In this document: positions 25,401-33,800 of the stretch, piece after piece | Position numbering within the stretch: position 1 is the stretch's first letter | Layout of the letters: each line of letters opens with the position of its first letter | Assembly: GCF_036227205.1 (NCBI RefSeq) | Contig: NZ_CP109442.1 | Coordinates: 6,200,001-6,264,000 of the forward strand | DNA: 64,000 nt | Source of the DNA: Amycolatopsis sp. NBC_01480 | GTDB lineage: Bacteria > Actinomycetota > Actinomycetes > Mycobacteriales > Pseudonocardiaceae | Direction of reading: 5' to 3' | Program-made: the position numbers and the translations under genes | The notes under the pieces: generated by a model | Database searches by the model: none | Told to the model about the DNA's origin: nothing | What the model saw: only the letters and a program-made list of their open reading frames with translations

Positions 25401-26801
25401 CTGAACAGCTTCCAGCGCGGCGTGACCCGCGGCCGCCAGGAAACCCGCGCCACCACCGAGCCCACGGCTGCTGGTCCCTTCGCCGAACCGGCCGGGACCG
25501 GGCAGCCGGTCGAGCCCGGACCGTCGCAGGGACTGGGTGCACAGGCACTCGGACGGCTCGACGGGACTAGCGGCGCCGAGACCCCCGTCGCGGGTCGCCT
25601 CGACCAGCCGGACACCGCGCCGGGCAAGGCACCCGGGACGGACGCCCCGGCTCAGAGCCAGGGGCTTGCCGGACCGGTCGCCCCGGCACCCGGCCAGGGC
25701 ATTGCCGGACCGCTCGCCCCGGCAGCAGGCCACGACTCCGGTGGACCGGTCGCTCCGGCTGCCGGCCACGGCTCTGCCGGATCGTTCGCTCCGGCGCCGG
25801 GCCAGGAGCCTGGGGGATCGTTCGCTCCCGCAGCGGGCAACGGTTCTGGTGGACCGGTCGCCCCGGCACCGGGCCAGGGGCTTGGCGGACCGCTTTCCCC
25901 GGCGGCTTTCGGCCCGAATGCCGGTCGTGTTCCGCAAGGTCCCTCGGCTGCCGGGCAGGACGTCTTCCAGTCCTACACGGACCGGATGGCCGCGCAGGCA
26001 CCGTCCACGGCCGACCCGCGGCAGACGGCCGGCCGTGGCGCCGAAGCCTTCACCCCGCGCCCGGACGCCCGGCCGACGTTCGACCCCGAGCAGACCATCC
26101 GCCCGGATTCGACCGCACCGCAGGCCATTCGCCCGGACACCGTCGCTCCGCAGAACGGCCGTGCAGACACCGCGCCGCAGACCGCGAGCCCGGAGGCGAG
26201 TGCACCGCAGACCGTCCAGCCGGACGCGCAGCACGCCGCGCCGAGCCAGGAAACGGTTCAGCCGGAGGCGCTCGCGCCGCACCCCGAGCCCGGCCGTCCG
26301 GACGGGTTGCCGTCCAGGCGTCCGGGGGCGGAAGCGCCTGCGCGTCCGGAGCCGGAGCCGGACGCACCCAGCCGTCCGGACGTCGCTCCCGCGTCGCTGC
26401 CCGCGCGTCGTCCGGCGGCTACCGAGGTGCCGCCGGGACCGCCGGCGGACGGGCCGCGGGACCTGCCCACCACGGTGCCCGAAATTCTGGGTGCTTCGTC
26501 CGATGCACCCGAGTCCGAGTGGAATTTCGGGCCGGATGACGAGTGGCGACAGGTCGAAGCGGTGTCCCAGTCGACACCCGCTTTGTTCACTTCGGCAGGA
26601 TTGCCCCGGCGCCGTCGAGGGGAGCAGCTGCTCCCGGGCAGCGCTCCGCCGCCTTCCGGGACGGCGGGTCCCCGTCCGACTCGCGACGCGCATGACGTGC
26701 GCGGCCGCCTGAGCAGTTTCCAGCAGGGCATCCAGCGTGGCCGGCACCGCACCGCGCAGGCCGCCGCCGAGACCAACCACGAAACACTGGAGGGTGAATG
26801 A
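22482..26801 (+). CDS. cvnA: conservon sensor histidine kinase with NIT domain (CvnA)
   Basis: 1439-residue membrane sensor. A helix at residues 40-66, an extracytoplasmic nitrate/nitrite-sensing (NIT)-like domain to about 330, a second helix (about 342-366) and a HAMP region precede the kinase. The phospho-acceptor H486 lies in LFQLDHLATRMRRNN, and the N-box is AELLDNATA (N561), with ILDKGIGM and RRMGLFVVGRL as G-boxes. Past about residue 660 runs a Pro/Ala-rich tail carrying a 36-bp coding repeat and two copies of a GLPRRRRGEQL-VRGRL-FQ-RGR module (903-989 and 1344-1424). AGGGAG at 22468-22473 supports GTG 22482; GTG 22506 is possible. In conservons the kinase signals with CvnB-C-D; it overlaps cvnB by 4 nt. 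Confidence 0.93.
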   Translation: MTVAGEGQVPVGKLLGRPPRRSRWSTGWRAVLGWRDWSLAVKLSAVTLVPIVLAVVLGVTAIFGQVSRSDDYERIDRLVGLSTQLRALTDGLQHERTLTAQQLTAGSAGVTPELKAARAATDAAVDPFTTAAGRVGADESSVSGAVNSATAQVNEITVIRQQVGAGLLDAAEAVSDYNAVTTALIAADTAVAAGASADALGGTPNALHDLEAAKEQASVSQALIAFGISRGGLPPQQLSDVRDAELRFDDRMDDFNAAATAPQRQDLDSTLKPDSSYDRKRMVGQALGEQGATSEDALRGMSAQEWNTTSTAVVNQLGDVGKRLGAQATSASAALVEDASSSAGLLAVLLFAALVVAAAVVFLITRQLLRSLSTLRRSALDVAEKELPAAVRNIQEGRSQSIDVAPVPVHAHDEVGEVARAFEKVHSQALRLATEQAAMRAGYSSVFVNLSRRSQSLVQRQLQLIERLERDEEDADQLATLFQLDHLATRMRRNNENLMVLSGAEPGRRSGQPVSAHDVLRAAVSEIEQYQRVSVQQPPAVKIVGFAASDVQRLVAELLDNATAFSAPETQVTVATRLADDGSLNIDILDKGIGMNEYEVVEANSRLTEAGSVDLATSRRMGLFVVGRLAGRHRIGVSLHGGKDIVGVRATVLVPPELVMTGAVVDGAPHTGPMKSVAAPPVSPGGLPRRQRPVNGSARPGAVPLQQSSGDDQLRPSFGDLSGYANGQQAAPGVRPPSDLEISGTALFSPIPREDGPPPLPRVPQILQVPPPRPEPEPEPPAEAVETAEPVEAPEPSGSEGRRQGELPSGKDLFSANGTTLSDWWNQAAQKVPEVPPPSAAETTIETTPIFDEMLSVWFRSPAPAADPKEAAASPAEPAESAEASEAGVQDGLAPVTTPEQDERNWDFASDENWRTVQAVSQAEPTTFTPAGLPRRRRGEQLMPGSATSEPSAAEASARPELPVRDPSDVRGRLNSFQRGVTRGRQETRATTEPTAAGPFAEPAGTGQPVEPGPSQGLGAQALGRLDGTSGAETPVAGRLDQPDTAPGKAPGTDAPAQSQGLAGPVAPAPGQGIAGPLAPAAGHDSGGPVAPAAGHGSAGSFAPAPGQEPGGSFAPAAGNGSGGPVAPAPGQGLGGPLSPAAFGPNAGRVPQGPSAAGQDVFQSYTDRMAAQAPSTADPRQTAGRGAEAFTPRPDARPTFDPEQTIRPDSTAPQAIRPDTVAPQNGRADTAPQTASPEASAPQTVQPDAQHAAPSQETVQPEALAPHPEPGRPDGLPSRRPGAEAPARPEPEPDAPSRPDVAPASLPARRPAATEVPPGPPADGPRDLPTTVPEILGASSDAPESEWNFGPDDEWRQVEAVSQSTPALFTSAGLPRRRRGEQLLPGSAPPPSGTAGPRPTRDAHDVRGRLSSFQQGIQRGRHRTAQAAAETNHETLEGE
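25671..25913 (+). repeat. 36-bp coding minisatellite inside cvnA
   Basis: Six complete 36-bp units and a partial seventh encode 12-residue repeats of the form GPVAPAPGQGIA, GPLAPAAGHDSG and GSFAPAPGQEPG. They lie at about residues 1064-1144 of CvnA. Units differ at third positions and in two or three codons, so the array is not newly formed. It has no spacers and is not a CRISPR. Confidence 0.9.
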
Positions 26802-27250
26802 CCTCGCCGAATACGGCCCAGCCGCAGCAGAACCAGTTCGGCTGGCTGGTGAACGACTTCGCCGAGCGCGTCCCGGGTGTCGCGCACGCGGTGGTGGTGT
26901 CCGCGGACGGGCTGCTGCTCACGGCCTCCAACCGGCTGCCGCTCGACCGTGCCGACCAGCTGGCCGCGGTGGCGTCCGGGCTGGTCAGCCTGACCCAGGG
27001 CGCGGCCCGCTGCTTCGAGGCGGGCGCGGTCAACGAGACCGTGGTCGAGATGGAGCTCGGCATCATGGTGCTCATGTCGATCAGCGACGGCTCCTGCCTC
27101 GCGATCCTCGCGGCGCCGAACTGCGACATCGGCCAGGTCGCCTACGAGATGACGATGCTGGTCGACCGGGTCGGGCAGATCCTCACCCCGGAACTGCGCG
27201 CGCAGCTGCAGGGCGCGGGTGGCTCGCTGATCGGCGAACCGGTGGGATGA
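26798..27250 (+). CDS. cvnB: roadblock/LC7 domain protein (CvnB)
   Basis: 150-residue roadblock/LC7-fold protein. The characteristic opening LVNDFAERVPGVAHAVVVSA is followed by DGLLLTASNRLPLDRADQLA and a C-terminal LAAPNCDIGQVAYEMTMLVD. Roadblock proteins regulate small Ras-like GTPases as activating or scaffolding partners, and here one is encoded 0.8 kb downstream. ATG 26798 overlaps the cvnA stop (ATGA). The DUF742 gene follows after 7 nt. Confidence 0.95.
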   Translation: MTSPNTAQPQQNQFGWLVNDFAERVPGVAHAVVVSADGLLLTASNRLPLDRADQLAAVASGLVSLTQGAARCFEAGAVNETVVEMELGIMVLMSISDGSCLAILAAPNCDIGQVAYEMTMLVDRVGQILTPELRAQLQGAGGSLIGEPVG

Positions 27251-27257
27251 TCTGGCG

Positions 27258-28028
27258 ATGAGCACGGGGTCCGGATCGTTCGGCGAGGAACCGGGAGAGG
27301 GTGGCGAGCCTCCGCGCGCGGAGGCCCCTCGTGCTGCCCGCGACGACGGCACGTTCGCCGACGTCCTCAACGGCTTCAGCCTCGATTCCGGCCGCTCCCG
27401 CCGCAAGCGGAAGAAGACCGCCAAAGAGCCCAAGGAGTCCCAGTCCCCCGAAACCCCGGCCGCCGGAGCGCACGCGGCCGCGGAACCGCCGGCGGCGCCG
27501 CCGCCGGCCGAGATAGGAGATCGTGTGACCTCTCTAGTCTCTCCACCGGGCAGTACCGACGCGGACGGTCCCAGACCAGGCGGGCTCTTCGATCCCGGAC
27601 CGCCGAGCGGCGAGTTCGTCATGCCGCCCTCGTTCCCCACGCCGGCGCGACCCGATCGGGTGGACCCGGCCGAGGAGACCGCGATCGTCCGGCCGTACGC
27701 TCTCACCGGCGGGCGCACGCGGGCGAACTACGCGCTCGAACTGGAGACCCTGGTCTCCACGAAGGACCAGGCCGGCGCGGGGGGCTTCCCCCACGCGGCG
27801 GCGGAGCAGATCGAGAGCTTCTCGATCATGGAAGAGTGCCGGACCCCGCGCTCGGTCGCCGAGATCGCGGCGGCCCTGCGGGTGCCACTGGGGGTCGCCA
27901 GGGTGTTGATCAGCGACGCGGCCGACGCGGGGCTGGTCACGGTGCACCGGACGATCACGGGCAATGACGGCGCCGAAGCACACTTGATGTTGATGGAAAG
28001 GGTTTTGAGTGGACTCCGTCGGCTTTAA
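27258..28028 (+). CDS. cvnC: DUF742 protein (CvnC)
   Basis: 256 residues. The first 140 are low-complexity and Pro/Glu/Ala-rich, longer than in many CvnC proteins. The C-terminal DUF742 domain starts at VRPYALTGGRTRANYALELE and continues through ECRTPRSVAEIAAALRVPLG, VARVLISDAADAGLVTVHRT and the final RVLSGLRRL. The domain resembles a winged helix. In conservons it forms part of the complex with the kinase, roadblock protein and GTPase. It overlaps cvnD by 20 nt. Confidence 0.93.
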   Translation: MSTGSGSFGEEPGEGGEPPRAEAPRAARDDGTFADVLNGFSLDSGRSRRKRKKTAKEPKESQSPETPAAGAHAAAEPPAAPPPAEIGDRVTSLVSPPGSTDADGPRPGGLFDPGPPSGEFVMPPSFPTPARPDRVDPAEETAIVRPYALTGGRTRANYALELETLVSTKDQAGAGGFPHAAAEQIESFSIMEECRTPRSVAEIAAALRVPLGVARVLISDAADAGLVTVHRTITGNDGAEAHLMLMERVLSGLRRL

Positions 28029-28620
28029 GGCACCGCGGGACACCGCGCCCCCGACCATGACATCGGCGAAGATCGTGGTGGCGGGCGGCTTCGGCGCGGG
28101 CAAAACGACGTTCGTGGGCTCGGTGTCGGAGATCGTGCCGCTGACCACCGAGGCGATGATGACCGACGCGAGCCGCGGCATCGACAACCTCGACCAGACC
28201 CCGAACAAGACGACCACCACGGTCGCCATGGACTTCGGCCGCGTGTCGCTCGACGCCGACCTGATCCTGTACCTGTTCGGCACCCCGGGCCAGCAGCGGT
28301 TCTGGTTCATGTGGGACGACCTGGTCCGGGGCGCGATCGGCGCCGTCGTGCTGGCCGACACCCGCCGGCTGGCGGACTCGTTCGCGCCGATCGACTTCTT
28401 CGAGGACCGCGGCCTGCCCTACATCGTCGGCGTCAACACCTTCGACGGGGTGCTGGAGCACGACATCAACGACGTGCGCGAGGCGCTGTCGATCGACCCG
28501 AACATCCCGATCGTGCGCTGTGACGCCCGGGACCGCGAGTCGACCAAGCAGACGCTGATCACGCTCGTCGAGTACGCCATGCGCCAGTGGATCGCCCTCC
28601 GGGCGGCCAAGGCCCGCTGA
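28009..28620 (+). CDS. cvnD: conservon Ras-like GTPase (CvnD)
   Basis: 203-residue small GTPase of the MglA-like group. G1 (P-loop) is GGFGAGKTTFVGSVSE, G3 is LFGTPGQQRFWFM and G4 is represented by GVNTFDG. DARDRESTKQTLITL lies near the C-terminus. In the eukaryote-like G-protein-coupled model for conservons, the GTPase is the output switch controlled by CvnA-B-C. The GTG start at 28009 lies inside the end of cvnC. No cytochrome P450 gene, found in some conservons, follows. Confidence 0.95.
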   Translation: MDSVGFKAPRDTAPPTMTSAKIVVAGGFGAGKTTFVGSVSEIVPLTTEAMMTDASRGIDNLDQTPNKTTTTVAMDFGRVSLDADLILYLFGTPGQQRFWFMWDDLVRGAIGAVVLADTRRLADSFAPIDFFEDRGLPYIVGVNTFDGVLEHDINDVREALSIDPNIPIVRCDARDRESTKQTLITLVEYAMRQWIALRAAKAR

Positions 28621-28628
28621 CCGCGGCT

Positions 28629-28655
28629 GCCGGGTCACCGCTTCGGTGACCCGGC
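28629..28655. terminator. bidirectional terminator after cvnD
   Basis: A 12-bp perfect stem (GCCGGGTCACCG, 28629-28640, with 28644-28655) around CTT; the apex CCGCTTCGG is a very stable loop type. It separates cvnD from the convergent reductase gene, 8 nt after the cvnD stop. Confidence 0.8.
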
Positions 28656-28661
28656 GCGGCC

Positions 28662-29225
28662 TCAGCCCGCGGACCGCCGGTAGCGCAGCAGTACCGCGCG
28701 GCCGTCGAACACCCGGGACTCGACCAGCTCCAGCTCGAGCCGCTCGGCGTCCACGGCGAACGGGCGCTTGTCGCCGCCCAGCACCACGGGGTGGACGAAG
28801 ACCTGGTACTCGTCGATCAGCCCGAGCCGGCTCAGCTCGGCCGGCAGCCTCGCCCCGCCGATGAGCAGGATGTCCTTCTCGTGGGCGGCTTTGAGCGCCG
28901 CCACCTCTTCGGCCAGGTCACCGCTCAGCACCCGCGTGTTCCAGCGCGCCTCGGCCAGGGTGCGGGAGAAGACGACCTTCGGCATCTCCAGCCAGACCGG
29001 CGCGAACGCGCGGCCGTGCGGATCGTCCAAGGCCTCGGCCGTCGGCCAGTAGCCGGCCATCATCTGCCACACCCGCCGCCCGTAGGCCAGTACCGCGGAA
29101 CGCGCGGTGAGCGTTTCGCTGTGGACGGCCAGCTCCGGCCCCATCGGCGCCCAGTCGAACTCCCCGCGCGGCCCCTCGACGCAGCCGTCGAGCGAGACGT
29201 GGACCTGGTAGACGAGCTCACCCAT
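28662..29225 (-). CDS. dihydrofolate reductase-like protein (RibD C-terminal domain)
   Basis: 187-residue single-domain protein of the RibD-C/DHFR superfamily. It opens with LVYQVHVSLDGCVEGPRGEF, has the AVLAYGRRVWQMMAGYWP motif, and a C-terminal cofactor segment KDILLIGGARLPAELSRLGL followed by DEYQVFVHPVVLGGDKRPF. These are the hallmarks of the stand-alone YyaP/YwjB-like branch. It probably reduces a small molecule with NADPH, but the substrate is unknown. It lies alone between terminators. Confidence 0.88.
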   Translation of the reverse strand: MGELVYQVHVSLDGCVEGPRGEFDWAPMGPELAVHSETLTARSAVLAYGRRVWQMMAGYWPTAEALDDPHGRAFAPVWLEMPKVVFSRTLAEARWNTRVLSGDLAEEVAALKAAHEKDILLIGGARLPAELSRLGLIDEYQVFVHPVVLGGDKRPFAVDAERLELELVESRVFDGRAVLLRYRRSAG

Positions 29226-29286
29226 GACGTAGACCCTCTTTCACCGGGCGGCGCCTCTCGGGGACGCCGTCACCCACCGGTCGGAG

Positions 29287-29303
29287 CCGGTCCGGGGGAC
29301 CGG
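29287..29303 (-). terminator. hairpin after the ArsR-SRPBCC-DUF899 operon
   Basis: A 7-bp stem (CCGGTCC/GGACCGG) with a GGG loop lies 24 nt beyond the DUF899 stop on the leftward strand. It is small but well placed. Confidence 0.45.
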
Positions 29304-29326
29304 ACACCGGCCGGGGATGTTCCGGC

Positions 29327-29977
29327 TCAGTATTCGTCGTGCCGGCGCCACCACGAGCCGGGCGCGTCGGAGCCGTGGCCGGATTCCTCCCACGCCTCCT
29401 GCCGGCCGAACGGCGTCACGTCCAGGTACCGCAGGGTCGCGATGAGCTGCTCGCCGCCGCGGTCGGTGGTGAAGTACGTGCGGTAGACGTCCGAGCCGTC
29501 GCGCAGGAAAACGCTCAGCCCGAAGCTCCTGCCGACGCCGCAGTCGGCGGTGAAGTCGCTGCCCGCGGCGGAAACCCACGGCACCGTCCAGCCCATCCGG
29601 TCCCGGTAGGACTCGATCTCGGGCAGGGTCGCGGGCGCGACCACGGTGAGCGTGACGTCGCGGGCGTTCAGGTGCGCCGGGTGGCTCATGTTGTCCACGA
29701 TCAGCGAGCAGCCGGGGCAGCCCGCGGTGTCGCCCGGGTGCAGCATGAAGTGGTAGACGATCAGCTGGCGGCGGCCCTCGAACAGGTCCAGCAGGCTCTT
29801 CGGGCCGTCGGCCGAGGTGAACTCGTACGGCTTGGGGAACGGGACCATCGGCAGCCGGCGCCGCTCGGCGGCCACCCGGTCGGCCGCACGGGTGAGCTCC
29901 TTTTCCTTGCGCAGCAAGGCTTCTCGCGCGGTCTGCCACTCTTCGGCGGAAACGACGCGGGGGAGTGCGGTGGTCAT
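29327..29977 (-). CDS. DUF899 thioredoxin-fold protein
   Basis: 216-residue DUF899 protein, a thioredoxin-like family of unknown activity. Diagnostic segments are LLRKEKELTRAADRVAAERR near the N-terminus, LLDLFEGRRQLIVYHFML, and the redox-like HPGDTAGCPGCSLIVDNMSH (CxxC), then LTVVAPATLPEIESYRDRMG. It is the last gene of a three-gene operon. ATG 29977 overlaps the SRPBCC stop (ATGA). The CxxC suggests a thiol-based role, not demonstrated. Confidence 0.92.
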   Translation of the reverse strand: MTTALPRVVSAEEWQTAREALLRKEKELTRAADRVAAERRRLPMVPFPKPYEFTSADGPKSLLDLFEGRRQLIVYHFMLHPGDTAGCPGCSLIVDNMSHPAHLNARDVTLTVVAPATLPEIESYRDRMGWTVPWVSAAGSDFTADCGVGRSFGLSVFLRDGSDVYRTYFTTDRGGEQLIATLRYLDVTPFGRQEAWEESGHGSDAPGSWWRRHDEY

Positions 29978-30405
29978 CGGGCCTCCTGGCGGATCCGGGT
30001 GAGCTGGAGGGCGAGGTCCTCGAAGCTGGACCGCCAGCCGTCGAAGTGGCCGTCGCGTTCGACCTCGTCCGGGAACGGGGCCTGGTGGAAGGTCATCTCG
30101 GTCTTGTCGCCGGTGCCCTGGAGGGTGATCGTCACCAGCGTCTCGCCGACCCCGGCGGCCACCAGCCGCACCGGCGGGTCGAGTTCGCGGTAGCTGCCCT
30201 CCATCCAGCGTTCGATCCGGTGGTCCGGGCTGCTGATGCACGCGCGCCACCGGCCGCCGGGCCGCGGGTCGGTCGTCACGGACGAGGCGACGGACTCCTG
30301 CGGGCCCAGCCAGCTCGCCAGCTGGTCCGGATCGGTCCAGGCGCGGTAGACCAGTTCGGGCGGGGCGTCGAAGGCCCGGGTGATGGTGAGCTCGTGTTCG
30401 GTCAT
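29974..30405 (-). CDS. SRPBCC (AHSA1-like) domain protein
   Basis: 143-residue START/SRPBCC-fold protein of the AHSA1 branch: ITRAFDAPPELVYRAWTDPD, then QLASWLGPQE, TDPRPGGRWRACI and VTITLQGTGDKTEMTFHQAP. The fold has a deep hydrophobic pocket for a ligand, not identified. It is cotranscribed with, and overlaps by 4 nt, both the ArsR gene (ATGA, 30402-30405) and the DUF899 gene. ArsR-AHSA1 pairs are common in actinobacteria and likely form a ligand-responsive module. Confidence 0.93.
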   Translation of the reverse strand: MTEHELTITRAFDAPPELVYRAWTDPDQLASWLGPQESVASSVTTDPRPGGRWRACISSPDHRIERWMEGSYRELDPPVRLVAAGVGETLVTITLQGTGDKTEMTFHQAPFPDEVERDGHFDGWRSSFEDLALQLTRIRQEAR

Positions 30406-30746
30406 CCGTCGTTCTCCCTTGCGGTTGCCTGAATTTCGCGCAGGTGCTCGTCGAGGCGGTCGAAGCCGGCCTCCCAGAACTGCCGGTATTCGCCCACCCA
30501 GCCGGCGACGACGGCCAGCGGCCGCGCCTCGAGCCGGCACGGACGCCACTGCCGGGTGCGGCCGCGGCTGACGAGCCCGGCCTGTTCCAGCACTTTCAGG
30601 TGCTTCGACACGGCCTGGAGGCTGACCTCGAAAGGCGCGGCCAGTTCGTTGACGGTGGCCTCGCCGTGGGCGAGCCGGGCGAGGATGGCCCGCCGCGTCG
30701 GGTCGGCCAGTGCGGCGAAGGTGGTGCTGAGCTGATCAGTGGCCAT
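30402..30746 (-). CDS. ArsR-family repressor
   Basis: 114-residue winged-helix repressor: FAALADPTRRAILARLAHGE, AAPFEVSLQAVSKHLKVLEQ (recognition helix) and LVSRGRTRQWRPCRLEA. No metal-binding Cys pair of the classical ArsR type is obvious, so it probably senses something other than a metal or a ligand of the neighbouring SRPBCC protein. It starts the operon, behind an AT-rich region with inverted repeats. Confidence 0.93.
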   Translation of the reverse strand: MATDQLSTTFAALADPTRRAILARLAHGEATVNELAAPFEVSLQAVSKHLKVLEQAGLVSRGRTRQWRPCRLEARPLAVVAGWVGEYRQFWEAGFDRLDEHLREIQATARENDG

Positions 30747-30750
30747 CGGT

Positions 30751-30788
30751 TATTCAATCACTAGGTTAATTAACATCGCGGTTGAATA
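30751..30788. promoter_or_regulatory. AT-rich operator/promoter region of the ArsR operon
   Basis: TATTCAATC (30751-30759) and GGTTGAATA (30780-30788) form an inverted repeat with one mismatch, flanking a TTAATTAA palindrome (30765-30772). This is the lowest-GC spot nearby and lies immediately before the ArsR start. Autoregulation by ArsR is the simplest reading. Confidence 0.5.
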
Positions 30789-30892
30789 TAGCTCCGCACA
30801 AGGAGATGTCAACCCGGCCGGACGGCGGGCTGAGACCTGCGTTACGCGGGCCTCGGGTTTCCAATAGTAGGAAGTCCTAGTATTTTGGGGGG

Positions 30893-33800
30893 ATGAGCAG
30901 CGACCTGTACCGTCCGGTGAACCCGGTCCGGTTCGTGACCGCGTCCAGCCTGTTCGACGGGCACGACGCCTCGATCAACATCATGCGGCGGATCCTGCAG
31001 TCCCAGGGCGCCGAGGTGGTGCACCTCGGGCACAACCGCTCGGTCGACGAGGTGGCCACCGCCGCCATCGCCGAGGACGTGCAGGGCATCGCCATCTCCG
31101 CCTACCAGGGCGGGCACGTCGAGTACTTCAGCTACCTGGTGGAGCTGCTGGCCGAGCGCGGCGCCGGGCACATCAAGGTGTTCGGCGGCGGGGGCGGGGT
31201 GATCGTCCGCGAGGAGATCGACCTGCTGCACTCGCGGGGCGTGGCGCGGATCTTCTCGCCCGAGGACGGCTACGAGATGGGCCTGCCGGGCATGATCAAC
31301 TCGATGATCGAGGCCTGCGACGTGGACCTCTCGGCGCAGCCGCCCGCTTCCGTGGACAAGCTGCTCTCCGGTGACGTCCCGGCGCTCGCGCGCGTGATCA
31401 CCCAGCTGCAGCGCGAAAACCTGCCCGGCGAGTGGCTCAAGGCCATCACCGAAACGGCGAAGAAGCGGCACGTCCCGGTGCTCGGCATCACCGGCACCGG
31501 CGGCTCCGGCAAGTCCTCGCTGACCGACGAGCTGATCCGCCGCTTCCGCCTGGACCAGGAGGACAAGCTGCGGATCGCGGTGCTCGCCGTGGACCCGTCG
31601 CGGCGCAAGGGCGGCGGCGCGCTGCTCGGCGACCGCATCCGGATGAACTGCCTCGACGGCTCGCCGGTGTACTTCCGCTCGCTGGCCACCCGCACCACCG
31701 TCGGCGAGATCCCGGTCGGGCTGCGGGAGTCGATCCTCGCCTGCCAGGCCGCGGGGTACGACCTGGTGATCGTGGAGACGCCGGGCATCGGCCAGGGCGA
31801 CGCGGGCATCGTCGACTACGTGGACGAGTCGCTGTACGTGATGACGCCGGAGTTCGGCGCCGCGTCGCAGCTGGAGAAGATCGACATGCTCGACTTCGCC
31901 GACGTCGTCGCGATCAACAAGTTCGAGCGCCGCGGCGCCGAGGACGCGCGGCGCGACGTCGCCCGCCAGCTGGTGCGCAACCGCGAGGCGTTCTCCTCCG
32001 GCCCCGAGGACATGCCGGTCTACGGCACGAGCGCGGCGAAGTTCAACGACGACGGCGTCACCGCGCTGTACCAGCACCTGCGTGACCTGCTGGCGGGACA
32101 AGGACTTTCGGTCGCGGCGGGGGTGCTGCCGGCGGTCGAGGGCAAGGTGTCCACCGACGCCAGCACGGTCATCCCGGGCAACCGCGCGCGGTACCTCGCG
32201 GAGATCGCCGAGACCCTGCGCGGCTACCACGAGAAGACCGAGCAGCAGGTCGCCGCCGTCCGCAAGCGCGAGCACCTTGCCGCGGCCAAGGCGGCGCTAT
32301 CCGAAGTGGACGCCTCGACCGACGCGCTCGAGGGCCTGCTGGCCGCCGCCGAGTCCGATGTGGACGGCGAGTCGACAAAGCTCCTCGAGCACTTCGAGGC
32401 GCTGGCGCAGGACTACCGCCAGGACGAGCTGGTGGTGAGGATCCGCGACAAGGAGCTGCGCACGCAGCTGTGGCGCGACACGCTTTCGGGCAACCGGATC
32501 CCGCGCGTCGCCCTGCCGCGTTACTCCGAGCCCGGCGAGCTGCTGTCGTTCCTGCGCCGTGAGCACCTGCCCGGATACTTCCCTTACACCGCGGGCGTTT
32601 TCCCGTTCAAGCGCGAGGGCGAGGACCCGGCGCGCATGTTCGCCGGCGAGGGCGACGCGCACCGCACCAACCGCCGGTTCAAGCTGCTCTCGGCCGACTC
32701 CGAGGCCAAGCGGCTGTCCACCGCGTTCGACTCGGTGACCCTCTACGGCCACGACCCCGACACCCGCCCGGACATCTACGGCAAGGTCGGCACGTCCGGC
32801 GTCTCCATCGCGACGCTGGAGGACATGAAGGTCCTCTACGACGGCTTCGACCTGACCGCGCCGAACACCTCGGTTTCGATGACGATCAACGGCCCCGCGC
32901 CGACGATCCTCGCGTTTTTCCTGAACACGGCGATCGACCAGCGGGTCGAGGTGTTCAAGGCGGAGCACGGGCGCGCGCCGTCCGCGGACGAGCACGCCGA
33001 GCTGGCCGAGTGGGCGCTGAAGAACGTGCGAGGCACCGTGCAGGCCGACATCCTCAAGGAGGACCAGGGGCAGAACACCTGCATCTTCTCCACCGAGTTC
33101 AGCCTGCGGATGATGGCCGACATCCAGGAGTGGTTCATCGAGCACGCGGTGCGCAACTTCTACTCGGTGTCGATCTCCGGCTACCACATCGCCGAGGCCG
33201 GGGCGAACCCGATCTCGCAGCTGGCGTTCACGCTGTCCAACGGCTTCACCTACGTGGAGTCCTACCTCGCGCGCGGCATGAGCATCGACGACTTCGCGCC
33301 GAACCTGTCGTTCTTCTTCTCCAACGGCATGGACGCGGAGTACTCGGTGCTCGGCCGGGTGGCGCGGCGGATCTGGGCCGTGGCCATGCGCGAGCGCTAC
33401 GGCGCGAACGAGCGGTCGCAGAAGCTCAAGTACCACGTGCAGACCTCGGGCCGCTCGCTGCACGCGCAGGAGATGAGCTTCAACGACATCCGCACCACGC
33501 TGCAGGCCCTCTGCGCGCTGTACGACAACGCGAACTCCTTGCACACCAACGCGTTCGACGAGGCGGTGACCACGCCGAGCGAGTCCTCGGTGCGCCGCGC
33601 GATGGCCATCCAGATGATCATCAACAAGGAATGGGGCCTGTCGAAGAACGAGAACCCGCTGCAGGGCTCGTTCATCATCGACGAGCTGACCGACCTGGTC
33701 GAGGAGGCCGTGCTGCTGGAGTTCGACCGGATCTCCGAGCGCGGCGGCGTGCTCGGGGCGATGGAGACCGGCTACCAGCGCGGCAAGATCCAGGACGAGT

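Noticed and set aside
25671..25913. Tandem 36-bp repeats considered as a CRISPR array
   Set aside because: No spacers, the repeats are in frame within cvnA and encode 12-residue units, and no cas genes are nearby.
22203..26780. Long leftward open frame of about 1525 codons opposite cvnA
   Set aside because: A GC-rich antisense shadow: it is Arg-rich and low-complexity, and it matches no protein family, whereas the rightward frame has clear kinase motifs.
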